Shown: one piece after another, positions 9,453 through 17,678 of the stretch
Layout: the number at the start of each line of letters is the position of its first letter
Numbering within the stretch: the first letter of the stretch is position 1
Origin: Roseateles_B flavus
Lineage (GTDB): Bacteria > Pseudomonadota > Gammaproteobacteria > Burkholderiales > Burkholderiaceae_C
Direction of reading: 5' to 3'
Assembly (NCBI RefSeq): GCF_039872765.1
Contig: NZ_JBDPZC010000001.1
Location: forward strand, 930,001-994,000
DNA: 64,000 bases
Position numbers and translations under genes: made by a program
The notes under the pieces: generated by a model
Seen by the model: the letters and a program-made list of their open reading frames with translations, nothing else
Database searches by the model: none
What the model was told of the DNA's origin: nothing

Positions 9453-11120
9453 ATGATCCGCATCACCGAACTCCGCCTGCCGCTGAACCATGCCGATGAC
9501 GAGCTCCGCCCGGCCATCGTCCAGCGCCTGGGCCTGAAGTCCAGCCAGCTCAAGGCCTTCCATCTCTTCAAGCGCAGCCATGACGCGCGCAAGAAGACGG
9601 CCATGATGCTGATCTACACCGTGGACTGCGAGGTCGAGGACGAAGCCGCCGTGCTGGCCCGCTTCGAGGGCGACACCCATGTCAAGCCCACGCCTGACAC
9701 GAGCTATCACTTCATCGCTCACGCGCCGGTGGACTTCTACAACCGGGGCGACAAGCTGCGCCCCGTGGTGATCGGCTTTGGCCCCTGCGGCATCCTGGCC
9801 GCGCTGATCCTGGCGCAGATGGGCCTGCGCCCCATCGTGCTGGAGCGCGGCAAGCAGGTGCGCGAACGCACCAAGGACACCTGGGACCTCTGGCGCAAGC
9901 AGAACCTGCATCCCGAATCGAACGTGCAGTTCGGCGAGGGCGGCGCCGGCACCTTCTCGGATGGCAAGCTCTACAGCCAGATCTCCGACCCCCGCTTCCT
10001 CACCCGCAAGGTGCTGACCGAGTTCGTGAAGGCCGGCGCGCCCGAGGAGATCCTCTACGTCTCCAAGCCCCACATCGGCACCTTTCGCCTGGTGAGCATG
10101 GTGATCAAGATCCGGGCCGAGATCGAGGCCCTGGGCGGCGAGATCCGCTTCCAGCAGAAGGTCAGCGACCTGCTCATCGAGCCCGGCCAGGACGGCCAGC
10201 GCCACGTGCGCGGCGTGGTGCTGGAAAGCGGTGAGCAGATCCGCGCCGACCAGGTCGTGCTGGCCCTGGGCCACAGCGCGCGCGACACCTTCCAGATGCT
10301 GCACGAGCGCGGCGTCTACATGGAGGCCAAGCCCTTCTCCATCGGCTACCGCATCGAGCACCCGCAAAGCCTGATCGACAAGGCCCGCTTCGGCCCCAAC
10401 GCCGGCAATGCCCTGCTGGGCGCGGCGGACTACAAGCTGGTGCACCACGCCAAGAACGGCCGCTCGGTCTACAGCTTCTGCATGTGCCCCGGCGGCACCG
10501 TGGTGGCCGCCACCTCCGAGCCCAACCGTGTGGTCACCAACGGCATGAGCCAGTATTCGCGCAACGAGCGCAATGCCAATGCCGGCATCGTCGTGGGCAT
10601 CAGCCCGCAGGACTATCGCCAGGACGGCCTGAGCGAGGGCCCCGTCAATCCGCTGGATGGCATGGCCTTCCAGCGCATCTGGGAATCGCGGGCCTACGAG
10701 CTGGGCGGCGGTGGCTACATCGCCCCGGGCAGCCTGGTGGGCGACTTCATCAAGCGCCAGGTGAGCTCCGAGTTCGGCAGCGTGATGCCGTCCTACAAGC
10801 CCGGCGTGCACCTGACCAACCTGCAGGAGAAGGGCCGCGGCAGCCTGCCCGACTACTGCCTGGACGCCATCCGCGAGGCCCTGCCCGCCTTCGGCCGCCA
10901 GATCCGCGGCTTCGACATGCACGATGCGGTGCTGACGGGCGTCGAGACCCGCACCTCCAGCCCCCTGCGCGTCACGCGGGGCCGGGACTACCAGAGCCTC
11001 AATGTGCGCGGCCTCTATCCGGCCGGCGAAGGGGCGGGCTACGCCGGCGGCATCATGTCGGCCGGGGTGGATGGCATCGAGGTGGCGGAGGCCCTGGCGA
11101 AGGAGCTGATGGGCGTCTGA
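9453..11120 (+). CDS. Uncharacterised FAD-dependent dehydrogenase (COG2509 type)
   Basis: The protein has 555 residues. An N-terminal domain of about 95 residues with a helical RLGLKSSQLKAFHLFKRS segment precedes a Rossmann FAD-binding motif (VVIGFGPCGILAALILAQMG, about 108-127) and a second FAD signature with FGEGGAGTFSDGKLY. The C-terminus has GLYPAGEGAGYAGGIMSAG, the FAD-binding end of the GR2 fold. This architecture is that of the COG2509 dehydrogenases, whose substrate is unknown. A cysteine-bearing motif SFCMCPGGTVVAA is present in the middle. It starts at ATG 9453, 80 bp beyond the upstream terminator, so it probably has its own promoter. Confidence 0.85.
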   Translation: MIRITELRLPLNHADDELRPAIVQRLGLKSSQLKAFHLFKRSHDARKKTAMMLIYTVDCEVEDEAAVLARFEGDTHVKPTPDTSYHFIAHAPVDFYNRGDKLRPVVIGFGPCGILAALILAQMGLRPIVLERGKQVRERTKDTWDLWRKQNLHPESNVQFGEGGAGTFSDGKLYSQISDPRFLTRKVLTEFVKAGAPEEILYVSKPHIGTFRLVSMVIKIRAEIEALGGEIRFQQKVSDLLIEPGQDGQRHVRGVVLESGEQIRADQVVLALGHSARDTFQMLHERGVYMEAKPFSIGYRIEHPQSLIDKARFGPNAGNALLGAADYKLVHHAKNGRSVYSFCMCPGGTVVAATSEPNRVVTNGMSQYSRNERNANAGIVVGISPQDYRQDGLSEGPVNPLDGMAFQRIWESRAYELGGGGYIAPGSLVGDFIKRQVSSEFGSVMPSYKPGVHLTNLQEKGRGSLPDYCLDAIREALPAFGRQIRGFDMHDAVLTGVETRTSSPLRVTRGRDYQSLNVRGLYPAGEGAGYAGGIMSAGVDGIEVAEALAKELMGV

Positions 11121-11125
11121 GCTCC

Positions 11126-11139
11126 GGGGTCAGGTCTTG
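11126..11139. repeat. Dispersed 14-bp motif GGGGTCAGGTCTTG
   Basis: Lies 6 bp after the stop codon of the FAD-dependent dehydrogenase. Near-identical copies (GGGGTCAGGACTTG) occur at 39199-39212, 39434-39447 and 50606-50619, all in or at the edge of intergenic sequence. A copy missing one base is at 12178-12190. It behaves like part of a small extragenic repeat family. Confidence 0.5.
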
Positions 11140-11208
11140 CCGGGCGCAGCGCGCACCGGCGCCGGGTGGGCCTTTCGGCGCCGGGCGCGGGCTGGAGACA
11201 ATCGCCGC

Positions 11209-12150
11209 ATGATCCGATCCCTCCTCCTCACCGCGGTGGCCGCCCTGGCCGCCCTCGCCTCGTCCGCGCTGGCGCAAGCGCCTCAGCGCATCGCCCTCAC
11301 CATGGACGACGGCCCCCACCTCAGCGCCACGCCGAGGCTCAGTCCGCAGGCCCGCAATGAGGCCATCCTCGCGGCACTGCGCAAGCACCGAGTGCAGGCC
11401 GCGCTCTTCGTGACCTGCGGCAACGGCGCAGACCGGCCCGAGGGCCTGGCCCTGGTCCAGGCCTGGTCGCAGGCCGGCCAGCTGCTGGGCAACCACACCA
11501 TGACGCACCTGGATCTCAACAGCCCGCAGGTGAGCCTCGAGCAGTGCCAGGACGAGATCCAGCGCTGCCAGCAGATCCTCGCCGGCCGGGCCGGACTGCA
11601 GCGCTGGTTCCGCTTCACCTTCCTGCGCGAAGGCAAGCCCGAGGCCAAGCGAGACGGCATGCGCGCCTGGCTGAAGGCCCAGGGCATTCGCAATGCCTAT
11701 GTGAGCCTGGACACCAGCGACTGGCGCCTCAACGAATTCCTGGAAACGCGGCTGAAGGCGGATCCCCAGGCCGATGTCGGCGACATCCGCCAGGCCTACC
11801 TGGACCACCTCTGGCAGCGGGCGCAGGCCTACCAGGCGCTGTCGCGGCGTCTGCAGGGACGGGACATCGCCCAGGTCCTGCTGACCCACCACAACCTGCT
11901 CAATGCCCTGTTCCTGGACGACGTGATCGCGATGTTCAAGGCCCGCGGCTGGCAGTTCATCTCGCCGGCCGAGGCTTTCGAGGACCCGGTCTACCAGCTG
12001 CAGCCGCTCAGCAATGTGGCCGGCCAGAGCCTGCTGCTGTCCATGGCCCGTTCGCTGGGCCTGGGCCGCTTCGAGGGCTGGGAGCGGCTGGTGGACGACG
12101 GGGATTACGAGATCGAGCGCCTCAGCAAGCCGGACGCCGCGGCCCGCTGA
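11209..12150 (+). CDS. Secreted polysaccharide deacetylase family protein
   Basis: The protein has 313 residues with a clear Sec signal peptide (MIRSLLLTAVAALAALASSA, cleavage probably after ALA near 24). The NodB-type fold shows motif 1 as TMDDGPH, with both metal/base aspartates, and motif 2 as GNHTMTH (H-x3-H). Motif 3, normally RxPY, appears as RFTF, so activity or substrate may differ from typical deacetylases. ATG at 11209 is chosen because it begins the signal peptide; the frame opens 72 bp earlier without a credible start. It would act in the periplasm on acetylated glycans. It converges with mpl, 66 bp away. A -10-like GACAAT lies 6 bases before the ATG. Confidence 0.82.
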   Translation: MIRSLLLTAVAALAALASSALAQAPQRIALTMDDGPHLSATPRLSPQARNEAILAALRKHRVQAALFVTCGNGADRPEGLALVQAWSQAGQLLGNHTMTHLDLNSPQVSLEQCQDEIQRCQQILAGRAGLQRWFRFTFLREGKPEAKRDGMRAWLKAQGIRNAYVSLDTSDWRLNEFLETRLKADPQADVGDIRQAYLDHLWQRAQAYQALSRRLQGRDIAQVLLTHHNLLNALFLDDVIAMFKARGWQFISPAEAFEDPVYQLQPLSNVAGQSLLLSMARSLGLGRFEGWERLVDDGDYEIERLSKPDAAAR

Positions 12151-12216
12151 TCACGCCTGGCGCAGCGGAGCGGGCAAGGGGCAGGTCTTGCCTGTCTCAG
12201 CGCCAGCGTCGGCGTC

Positions 12217-13755
12217 TCAGCGCGCCAGCGCCGCCAGCAGCTTCTCGTGGATGCCGCCGAAGCCGCCATTGCTCATGCACAGCACGTGGTCGCCCGGGCG
12301 GGCGGCCTTCACGATGGCCGCCACCAGGGCGTCGACGCCCTCGTGCACCTGGGCCTGAGCGCCCATGGGCAGCAGGGCCTCGGCCGCGTCCCAGCCGAGG
12401 CCGGCCTGGTTGCAGAAGGCCAGGTCCACTTCCTCCAGCGCCCAGGGCAGCTGGGCCTTCATCGTGCCCAGCTTCATGGTGTTGGAGCGCGGCTCGAAGA
12501 CGGCGAGGATGCGCTCTGCCGGCGCGATGCGGCGGCGCAGGCCATTGACGGTGGTGCGGATGGCAGTGGGGTGGTGGGCGAAGTCGTCGTAGACCTTGAC
12601 GCCGCCGGCCTCGCCGCGCAGCTCCAGGCGGCGGCGCACGTTCCTGAAGACGGCCAGGGCCGCGGCGGACTGCTCCGGCGTCACGCCCAGGTGCTCGGCC
12701 GCAGCCATGGCGGCCAGGGCGTTGAGCTGGTTGTGCTCGCCGGCCAGGTCCCATTCCACGCGGGCGACCTTGAGCGCGCCACGCAGCACGTCGAAGGCCG
12801 AGGGCTCGCCGCGGGCGCGCAGGGTGCCGGGCTCTTCCTTGCGGGCGCCGAAGCGCTGCACCTCGCTCCAGCAGCCGCGCTGCAGCACGCGCTGCAGGGC
12901 TTCCTCGCGGGCATTGACGACCAGACGGCCGGTGGGCGGCACGGTGCGCACGAGGTGGTGGAACTGGGTCTCGATGGCGGCCAGGTCCGGGAAGATGTCC
13001 GCGTGGTCGAACTCGAGGTTGTTCAGCACGGCGGTGCGCGGGCGGTAGTGGACGAACTTGCTGCGCTTGTCGAAGAAGGCGGTGTCGTATTCGTCTGCCT
13101 CAATGACGAATGGGGCCCCCACGCTTGGCCCTGCGGGCGCTGCGCTGCCCCCCGAGGGGGCGCTCGCGCCTTGGGACGGCCCGGCCGACAGGTGTACCCC
13201 CACGCTTGGCCCTGCGGGCGCTGCGCTGCCCCCCGAGGGGGCGCTCGCGCCTTGGGACGGCCCGGCGGCGCTCGGGGTTCGCGATGCCACTGCACCCAGC
13301 CTGGCCGAGACTCCGAAGTTCTGCGGCACGCCGCCCACCAGGAAGCCGGGGTTCAGTCCGGCATGCTCCAGGATCCAGGCCAGCATGGAGGTGGTGGTGG
13401 TCTTGCCGTGCGTGCCGGCCACGGCCAGCACGTGGCGACCCTGCAGCACGTGCTCGGCCAGCCATTGCGGGCCGCTGGTGTAGGGCAGGCCGGCGTCCAT
13501 GATGGCTTCCATCAGCGGGAAGCGGCCCTCGCTGGAGCGGGTGACCACGTTGCCGATCACGAAGAGGTCGGGCTTCAGGGCCAGCTGCTCGGCGCCGAAA
13601 CCCTCGATCAGCTCGATGCCCAGGGCCTCCAGCTGCGTGGACATGGGCGGGTAGACATTGGCATCGCAGCCCGTGACGCGGTGGCCGGCCTCGCGGGCCA
13701 GGGCCGCCAGGCCGCCCATGAAGGTGCCGCAGATGCCGAGGATGTGGATGTGCAT
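12217..13755 (-). CDS. mpl: UDP-MurNAc:L-Ala-gamma-D-Glu-meso-DAP ligase Mpl with repeat-derived insert
   Basis: Mpl joins the tripeptide recovered from old peptidoglycan to UDP-MurNAc, a cell wall recycling step. The Mur ligase features are clear: N-terminal HILGICGTFMGG, ATP loop AGTHGKTTTT near residue 108, and central EADEYDTAFFDKRSKF. The protein has 512 residues against about 457 in Escherichia coli. The excess is an Ala/Ser/Pro/Gly-rich block at about residues 153-214, encoded by two copies of an intergenic-type repeat (13116-13265), just before EADEYD. The frame is intact through the insert. ATG at 13755 matches the family N-terminus; an open frame continues upstream into the neighbouring HAD gene but is antisense-type noise. 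Last gene of the run thiD-hemL-HAD-mpl. Confidence 0.93.
   Translation of the reverse strand: MHIHILGICGTFMGGLAALAREAGHRVTGCDANVYPPMSTQLEALGIELIEGFGAEQLALKPDLFVIGNVVTRSSEGRFPLMEAIMDAGLPYTSGPQWLAEHVLQGRHVLAVAGTHGKTTTTSMLAWILEHAGLNPGFLVGGVPQNFGVSARLGAVASRTPSAAGPSQGASAPSGGSAAPAGPSVGVHLSAGPSQGASAPSGGSAAPAGPSVGAPFVIEADEYDTAFFDKRSKFVHYRPRTAVLNNLEFDHADIFPDLAAIETQFHHLVRTVPPTGRLVVNAREEALQRVLQRGCWSEVQRFGARKEEPGTLRARGEPSAFDVLRGALKVARVEWDLAGEHNQLNALAAMAAAEHLGVTPEQSAAALAVFRNVRRRLELRGEAGGVKVYDDFAHHPTAIRTTVNGLRRRIAPAERILAVFEPRSNTMKLGTMKAQLPWALEEVDLAFCNQAGLGWDAAEALLPMGAQAQVHEGVDALVAAIVKAARPGDHVLCMSNGGFGGIHEKLLAALAR
13116..13184. repeat. Repeat element copy 1 inside mpl (69 bp core)
   Basis: GC-rich element beginning CCCCCACGCTTGGCCCTGCG and ending in CTTGGGACGGCCCGGC, with the internal palindrome GCCCCCCGAGGGGGC. 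Repeated almost perfectly 81 bp downstream, so the two copies add exactly 27 codons per unit and keep the mpl frame. Confidence 0.9.
13197..13265. repeat. Repeat element copy 2 inside mpl (69 bp core)
   Basis: Second copy of the element at 13116-13184, apparently identical over the 69-bp core and separated from it by 12 bp. On the mpl strand both copies encode the same peptide block (AGPSQGASAPSGGSAAPAG). Confidence 0.9.
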
Positions 13756-13771
13756 GGTGTGCTGCAGATGA

Positions 13772-14446
13772 TCAGTCGCCGAACCAGGCCGGCACGTGGG
13801 CCGGGGCCTGCTCCAGGCTGGGGAGGATGAGGCATCGCGGGGCGATGTCCGGGTCGGGTTCCTTGAGGTCGGGCACCAGGACCACGCCCATGCCGGCCGC
13901 CAGCGCGCCCTGGGCGCCGTAGCTGGAGTCCTCGAAGACCAGGCAGTCGCTCGGCGCACGAGCCAGGCTGCGCGCGGCCAGCTCGAAGAGGTCCGGATGC
14001 GGCTTGCCGCGCGCGACCTGGTCGCCGCCGTGGATGGGGTCGAAGTGCGCCACGATGCCGGCCGCCCCCAGGCGGTCCAGCACCTTGGCGTGGCGGGTGG
14101 AGGAGGCGACGGCACAGGGGATGCCGCGCTCGCGCAGGGCCTGCAGCAGGGGCAGGACACCGGGCTTGAGGGCGAAGCCGCGGCCGGCGAAGCGCCGTGC
14201 GACCTCGGCGTCGACGGCCTCATACATGCGCTCGGCCGCCTCGGTCGAGCCGAACCAGCCGCTCAGCAAGGCCAGGCAGTCGGCGCGATTGCGGCCCACG
14301 GTCAGGCGGTAGTCGGCTGGCGTCAACGCGACGCCGGCCTCGGCCGACAGCTGCAGCCAGGCGTCCTGGATGGGGCGCTCGGAGTCGAGCAGCAGCCCGT
14401 CCATGTCGAAGACCGCCGCGCGGTAGCGGCGGGAGGCATTGCTCAT
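13772..14446 (-). CDS. HAD-superfamily phosphatase (beta-phosphoglucomutase-like)
   Basis: The protein has 224 residues. Motif I is VFDMDGLLLDSE, giving the nucleophile and acid/base aspartates. Motif II is AVASST, the conserved lysine lies in RGKPHPDLF, and motif IV is CLVFEDSSYGAQGALAAG. A cap domain at about 20-85 makes this subfamily IA, with beta-phosphoglucomutase and phosphoglycolate phosphatase relatives. The substrate is a small phosphorylated metabolite that cannot be named. It starts 15 bp after the hemL stop codon and ends 16 bp before the mpl ATG, so it is almost certainly cotranscribed with both. Confidence 0.85.
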   Translation of the reverse strand: MSNASRRYRAAVFDMDGLLLDSERPIQDAWLQLSAEAGVALTPADYRLTVGRNRADCLALLSGWFGSTEAAERMYEAVDAEVARRFAGRGFALKPGVLPLLQALRERGIPCAVASSTRHAKVLDRLGAAGIVAHFDPIHGGDQVARGKPHPDLFELAARSLARAPSDCLVFEDSSYGAQGALAAGMGVVLVPDLKEPDPDIAPRCLILPSLEQAPAHVPAWFGD

Positions 14447-14461
14447 GGCTTCAGCCGGATG

Positions 14462-15748
14462 TCAGCGCAGGGCCTGGCGCGCCGCTTCCAGGGTGGCGGC
14501 GATGTCGGCCTCGGTGTGCTCGGCCGAGACGAATCCGGCTTCGTACAGGGCCGGGGCCAGGTAGACGCCGCGGTCCAGCATGCCGTGGAAGAAGGCGTTG
14601 AAGCGGGCGCCGTCGGTGGTCATGACGGTCTTGTAGTTCTGCGGCAGTTCGGGCAGCAGGAAGAAGCCGAACATGCCGCCCTGGCAGTCCGCGCTGAAGG
14701 GCACGCCGTTCTCGGCAGCCACGGCCTTGAGCCCGTCGACCAGCTGGCGGGTGCGAGCGCCCAGGCGGTCGAAGAAGCCGGGCTTCTGGATCTCGCGCAG
14801 CGTGGCCAGGCCGCAGGCGGTGGCCACCGGGTTGCCCGACAGCGTGCCGGCCTGGTAGACGCCGCCCAGCGGAGCGAGGTGCTTCATGATGTCGCGGCTG
14901 GCGCCGAAGGCCGCCAGGGGCATGCCGCCACCGATGACCTTGCCGAAGGTGCTGATGTCCGGCTTGAAGCCCGGCAACAGGCTGGCGTAATGGCCCTGGG
15001 CGCTGTGCAGACCCACGCGGAAGCCGGTCATGACTTCGTCGAAGACCAGCAGGGCGCCGTGCTGGGTGCACAGCTCGCGCAGGCGCTTGACGAAGGGCAG
15101 GGCGGCGCGCACGAAGTTCATGTTGCCGGCGATGGGCTCGATGATCACGCAGGCCAGCTCGTGGCCATAGAGCGAGAAGGCCTCTTCCAGCTGGGCGAGG
15201 TTGTTGTACTCCAGCACGACGGTGTGCTGGGCGACCTCGGCCGGCACGCCGGCGCTGGTGGGATTGCCGAAGGTGGCCAGGCCCGAGCCGGCCTTGACCA
15301 GCAGGCTGTCGGTGTGGCCGTGGTAGCAGCCCTCGAACTTGATGAACTTGCTACGGCCGGTGGCGCCGCGGGCCAGGCGGATGGCGCTCATGGTGGCCTC
15401 GGTGCCCGAACTCACCAGGCGGACCTGCTCCATGGAGGGCACCAGCTTGAGGATTTCCTCGGCCAGCTCGATCTCGCGCTCGGTGGGCGCGCCGAAGGAG
15501 AAGCCATCCAGTGCGGCCTTCTGCACCGCCTCCAGCACGGCCGGATGGCCGTGACCCAGAATCATCGGGCCCCAGGAGCCGATGTAATCAATGTAACGAT
15601 TTGCATCAGCATCGAAGATGTAGGCGCCGCTGCCGCGGGTGATGAAGCGGGGCGTGCCGCCGACGGCGCGGAAGGCGCGGACGGGCGAGTTCACGCCCCC
15701 CGGGATCACGCGCTGGGCGCGCTCGAACAGGGTCTGGTTCTGGCTCAT
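14462..15748 (-). CDS. hemL: Glutamate-1-semialdehyde 2,1-aminomutase HemL
   Basis: The protein has 428 residues, usual for the family. It converts glutamate-1-semialdehyde to 5-aminolevulinate, the committed tetrapyrrole precursor in the C5 pathway. Signatures are the N-terminal IPGGVNSPVRAF, the pyridoxal phosphate site VFDEVMTGFRVG, and the Schiff-base lysine in TFGKVIGGGMPLAAFG. ATG at 15748 begins MSQNQTLFERAQ. It lies 20 bp downstream of thiD and 15 bp upstream of the HAD gene on the same strand. 5-Aminolevulinate supply also feeds heme A for the cytochrome oxidase encoded further along. Confidence 0.96.
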   Translation of the reverse strand: MSQNQTLFERAQRVIPGGVNSPVRAFRAVGGTPRFITRGSGAYIFDADANRYIDYIGSWGPMILGHGHPAVLEAVQKAALDGFSFGAPTEREIELAEEILKLVPSMEQVRLVSSGTEATMSAIRLARGATGRSKFIKFEGCYHGHTDSLLVKAGSGLATFGNPTSAGVPAEVAQHTVVLEYNNLAQLEEAFSLYGHELACVIIEPIAGNMNFVRAALPFVKRLRELCTQHGALLVFDEVMTGFRVGLHSAQGHYASLLPGFKPDISTFGKVIGGGMPLAAFGASRDIMKHLAPLGGVYQAGTLSGNPVATACGLATLREIQKPGFFDRLGARTRQLVDGLKAVAAENGVPFSADCQGGMFGFFLLPELPQNYKTVMTTDGARFNAFFHGMLDRGVYLAPALYEAGFVSAEHTEADIAATLEAARQALR

Positions 15749-15768
15749 GGAATCGGGTCGAAGAGGGG

Positions 15769-16719
15769 TCAGTGGATGCGGCGCGGGCCCTTGGCGGGTT
15801 CGTCCATCATCAGGTCGTGGCCGTGCTCGTGCTCGGCGGGGGCACCGGCTTCACCTTCCTCGCCGGGCGGCAGGGCCCAGAAGAAGCGGTCCGGGACCAC
15901 ATTGCCCATGCCGGGGCGGAAGCCGGCGTCCAGGCTCTGGTCCAGGAAGGCCAGGGCCTCGCCGACGGCGGCATGGATCTCGGCGCCAACGGAGAGCAGG
16001 GCGGCCAGCGAGGCCGACAGCGTCTCGCCGGCACCGATGAAGCTGACCTCGAAGCGCTCGAACTTCTCGCCGGTGATAGGGCCCTGCGGGCTGGCCAGCA
16101 CGTTGTCGACGAACTGGTTGGGCAGGGCGATGCCGGTCACCAGCACATGCTGGGCGCCATGCTCGGCGGCGGCCACGGCCAGCTCGCGCGGCGAGGCCGG
16201 GCGGCTTGCGTCCCAGTCGGGCAGCAGGAAATCGGTGAGGGTCTTGTGGTTGCCCACCAGGATCTGGGTCTGGGGCAGGATCAGCTCGCGGAAGCTGTCC
16301 CAGTAGCTCTGCTGCTGTTCCTCGTCCAGCCAGCTGATGGCGGGCATGTAGGACACCAGCGGTACGTCGGGGTAGTCGGACAGCACCTCGGCGACGGCGC
16401 TGACGCCCTCGGCGCTGCCCAGGAAGCCGACCTTCCAGGCGGCGACGGGGACGTCCTCCAGCACCGAGCGGGCCTGCTCGACGAGCAGGTCGCTGTCCAG
16501 GGTCTGGTGCTCGAAGATCTCGGCGGTGTCCCGCAGCACGATGGCGGTGACGACGGGCAGGGCATGGGCGCCCATGGCGGCGATGGTGGCGATGTCGCCG
16601 GCGATGCCGGTGGCACCGGTGGGTTCGCTGGCATTGAAGCTCATCACGCAGGCCGGGGCCTGGGCTTCTTCTTCAGCCGCGCTGGCGTCCGGGGGGAGGG
16701 GGGTGTCAGGGCTGTTCAT
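15769..16719 (-). CDS. thiD: Hydroxymethylpyrimidine/phosphomethylpyrimidine kinase, ThiD type
   Basis: The protein has 316 residues. The ribokinase-like fold is shown by CVMSFNASEPTGATGIAGDI near the N-terminus and the anion-hole region SFIGAGETLSASLAALL towards the C-terminus, in the position of the usual GTGCTLSSA. The role would be phosphorylation of hydroxymethylpyrimidine in thiamine synthesis or salvage. The usual active-site Cys is absent from the GAGET loop, so substrate use may differ from classical ThiD. ATG at 16719 is chosen; the frame stays open much further upstream but runs through non-coding sequence. First gene of the leftward unit thiD-hemL-HAD-mpl. It diverges from rubredoxin across 254 bp. 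Confidence 0.8.
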   Translation of the reverse strand: MNSPDTPLPPDASAAEEEAQAPACVMSFNASEPTGATGIAGDIATIAAMGAHALPVVTAIVLRDTAEIFEHQTLDSDLLVEQARSVLEDVPVAAWKVGFLGSAEGVSAVAEVLSDYPDVPLVSYMPAISWLDEEQQQSYWDSFRELILPQTQILVGNHKTLTDFLLPDWDASRPASPRELAVAAAEHGAQHVLVTGIALPNQFVDNVLASPQGPITGEKFERFEVSFIGAGETLSASLAALLSVGAEIHAAVGEALAFLDQSLDAGFRPGMGNVVPDRFFWALPPGEEGEAGAPAEHEHGHDLMMDEPAKGPRRIH

Positions 16720-16931
16720 GGTGGAGCGTGGGCCAGGCTGAGCCTGTGGTGAACCGTGCTGTGGACCGCGATCTGGACCGTACTCCGGCACGGTCCGGCG
16801 GGCGGCATGGGCAGCAGTGTGGGTAATAGTGCTCGGAATTCTCTGGGCTCGCCCATCTAAGTGGGGATAAGCCCCGAGTTTCCTGTTGCATCTGTGCCTA
16901 TATGCTCCGCGAGAACGTCTGAGGGGCGTGG

Positions 16932-16955
16932 CTACAATCTTTCGTCGCATTGTAG
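16932..16955 (+). promoter_or_regulatory. Inverted repeat with -10-like TACAAT before the rubredoxin/pil genes
   Basis: CTACAAT (16932-16938) and ATTGTAG (16949-16955) are perfect 7-bp arms separated by 10 bp. The left arm contains TACAAT, a good -10 hexamer; no matching -35 is clear. The start codon of rubA is 18 bp beyond the right arm. This could be an operator overlapping a promoter, or a leader hairpin. Confidence 0.45.
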
Positions 16956-16973
16956 TGAGCAAAGAACTGTATC

Positions 16974-17147
16974 GTGAGCGAAGCAAGTACCTGGATGTGC
17001 CTGATCTGCGGCTGGATGTACGACGAAGCCGCTGGTGACCCCGAGCATGGCATTGCCCCTGGCACTGCCTGGGCCGACGTGGACATGAACTGGACCTGTC
17101 CCGAGTGCGGTGCTCGCAAGGAAGATTTCGAAATGGTCCGCATCTGA
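16974..17147 (+). CDS. rubA: Rubredoxin
   Basis: The protein has 57 residues from a GTG start at 16974. The iron is held by two Cys-x2-Cys pairs, CLIC (Cys9, Cys12) and CPEC (Cys42, Cys45), with the conserved GWMYDEAAGDPE and GTAWADVDMNWTCP context. It is a small cytoplasmic one-electron carrier. It sits just upstream of pilG and divergent from thiD-hemL, a gene order I know from many Burkholderiales; the link to pilus genes is probably only positional. The start is GTG, with ATGG-type alternatives absent upstream. Confidence 0.95.
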   Translation: MSEASTWMCLICGWMYDEAAGDPEHGIAPGTAWADVDMNWTCPECGARKEDFEMVRI

Positions 17148-17244
17148 CGGGCTGACAAGACACACAAGACCAAGGCACGCTGCAAGCGTGTTCCCCACCG
17201 CTGAAGGAGTAGCTGGGTTGGACGGGAAAGCGCAAGAAGGCAAG

Positions 17245-17619
17245 ATGGCCGCGACCAAGGTGCTCGTCATTGACGACAGCAACACCATCCGTCGCAGTGC
17301 CGAGATCTTTCTCAAGCAGGGCGGTCACGAGGTCGTGCTGGCAGAGGACGGCTTCGACGCCCTGTCCAAGCTCAGCGACTATCAGCCCGACCTGGTGTTC
17401 TGCGATATCTTGATGCCGCGGCTTGACGGCTATCAGACTTGCGCCATCATCAAGCGCAATCCGCAGTTCGCCCATGTGCCGGTGATCATGCTGTCCTCCA
17501 AGGACGGCCTGTTCGACAAGGCGCGCGGTCGCATGGTGGGCTCGCAGGACTACCTGACCAAACCCTTCACCAAGGACCAACTGCTGCAGGCGGTGCAACA
17601 GCATCGTTCGCAGCCCTGA
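17245..17619 (+). CDS. pilG: Twitching motility response regulator PilG
   Basis: A single CheY-like receiver domain of 124 residues. The acidic pair is IDDSNTIRRSAEIF, the phosphorylation site is CDILMPRLDGYQ, and the switch lysine is in YLTKPFTKDQLL. PilG is the receiver of the Pil-Chp system that, in Pseudomonas aeruginosa, promotes pilus extension. Two starts are possible: ATG at 17245 with AGAAGG close by, or TTG at 17218 with AAGGAG 8 bp upstream, which would add nine residues. ATG is taken here. It is the first gene of pilG-pilH-pilI-pilJ-chpA. Confidence 0.93.
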   Translation: MAATKVLVIDDSNTIRRSAEIFLKQGGHEVVLAEDGFDALSKLSDYQPDLVFCDILMPRLDGYQTCAIIKRNPQFAHVPVIMLSSKDGLFDKARGRMVGSQDYLTKPFTKDQLLQAVQQHRSQP

Positions 17620-17678
17620 GCTGGCGGGCCGACCCCACACGCTGCTGCGACACCCCCCTGATCCAGCAAGGAGCTTCC

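Noticed and set aside
13116..13265. CRISPR array
   Set aside because: Only two repeat copies, a 12-bp spacer, inside an intact coding frame, and no cas genes nearby.
16720..17640. Upstream extension of the thiD frame through the rubredoxin region
   Set aside because: It runs antisense to rubA and pilG and has no conserved sequence. ATG at 16719 gives a normal ThiD length.
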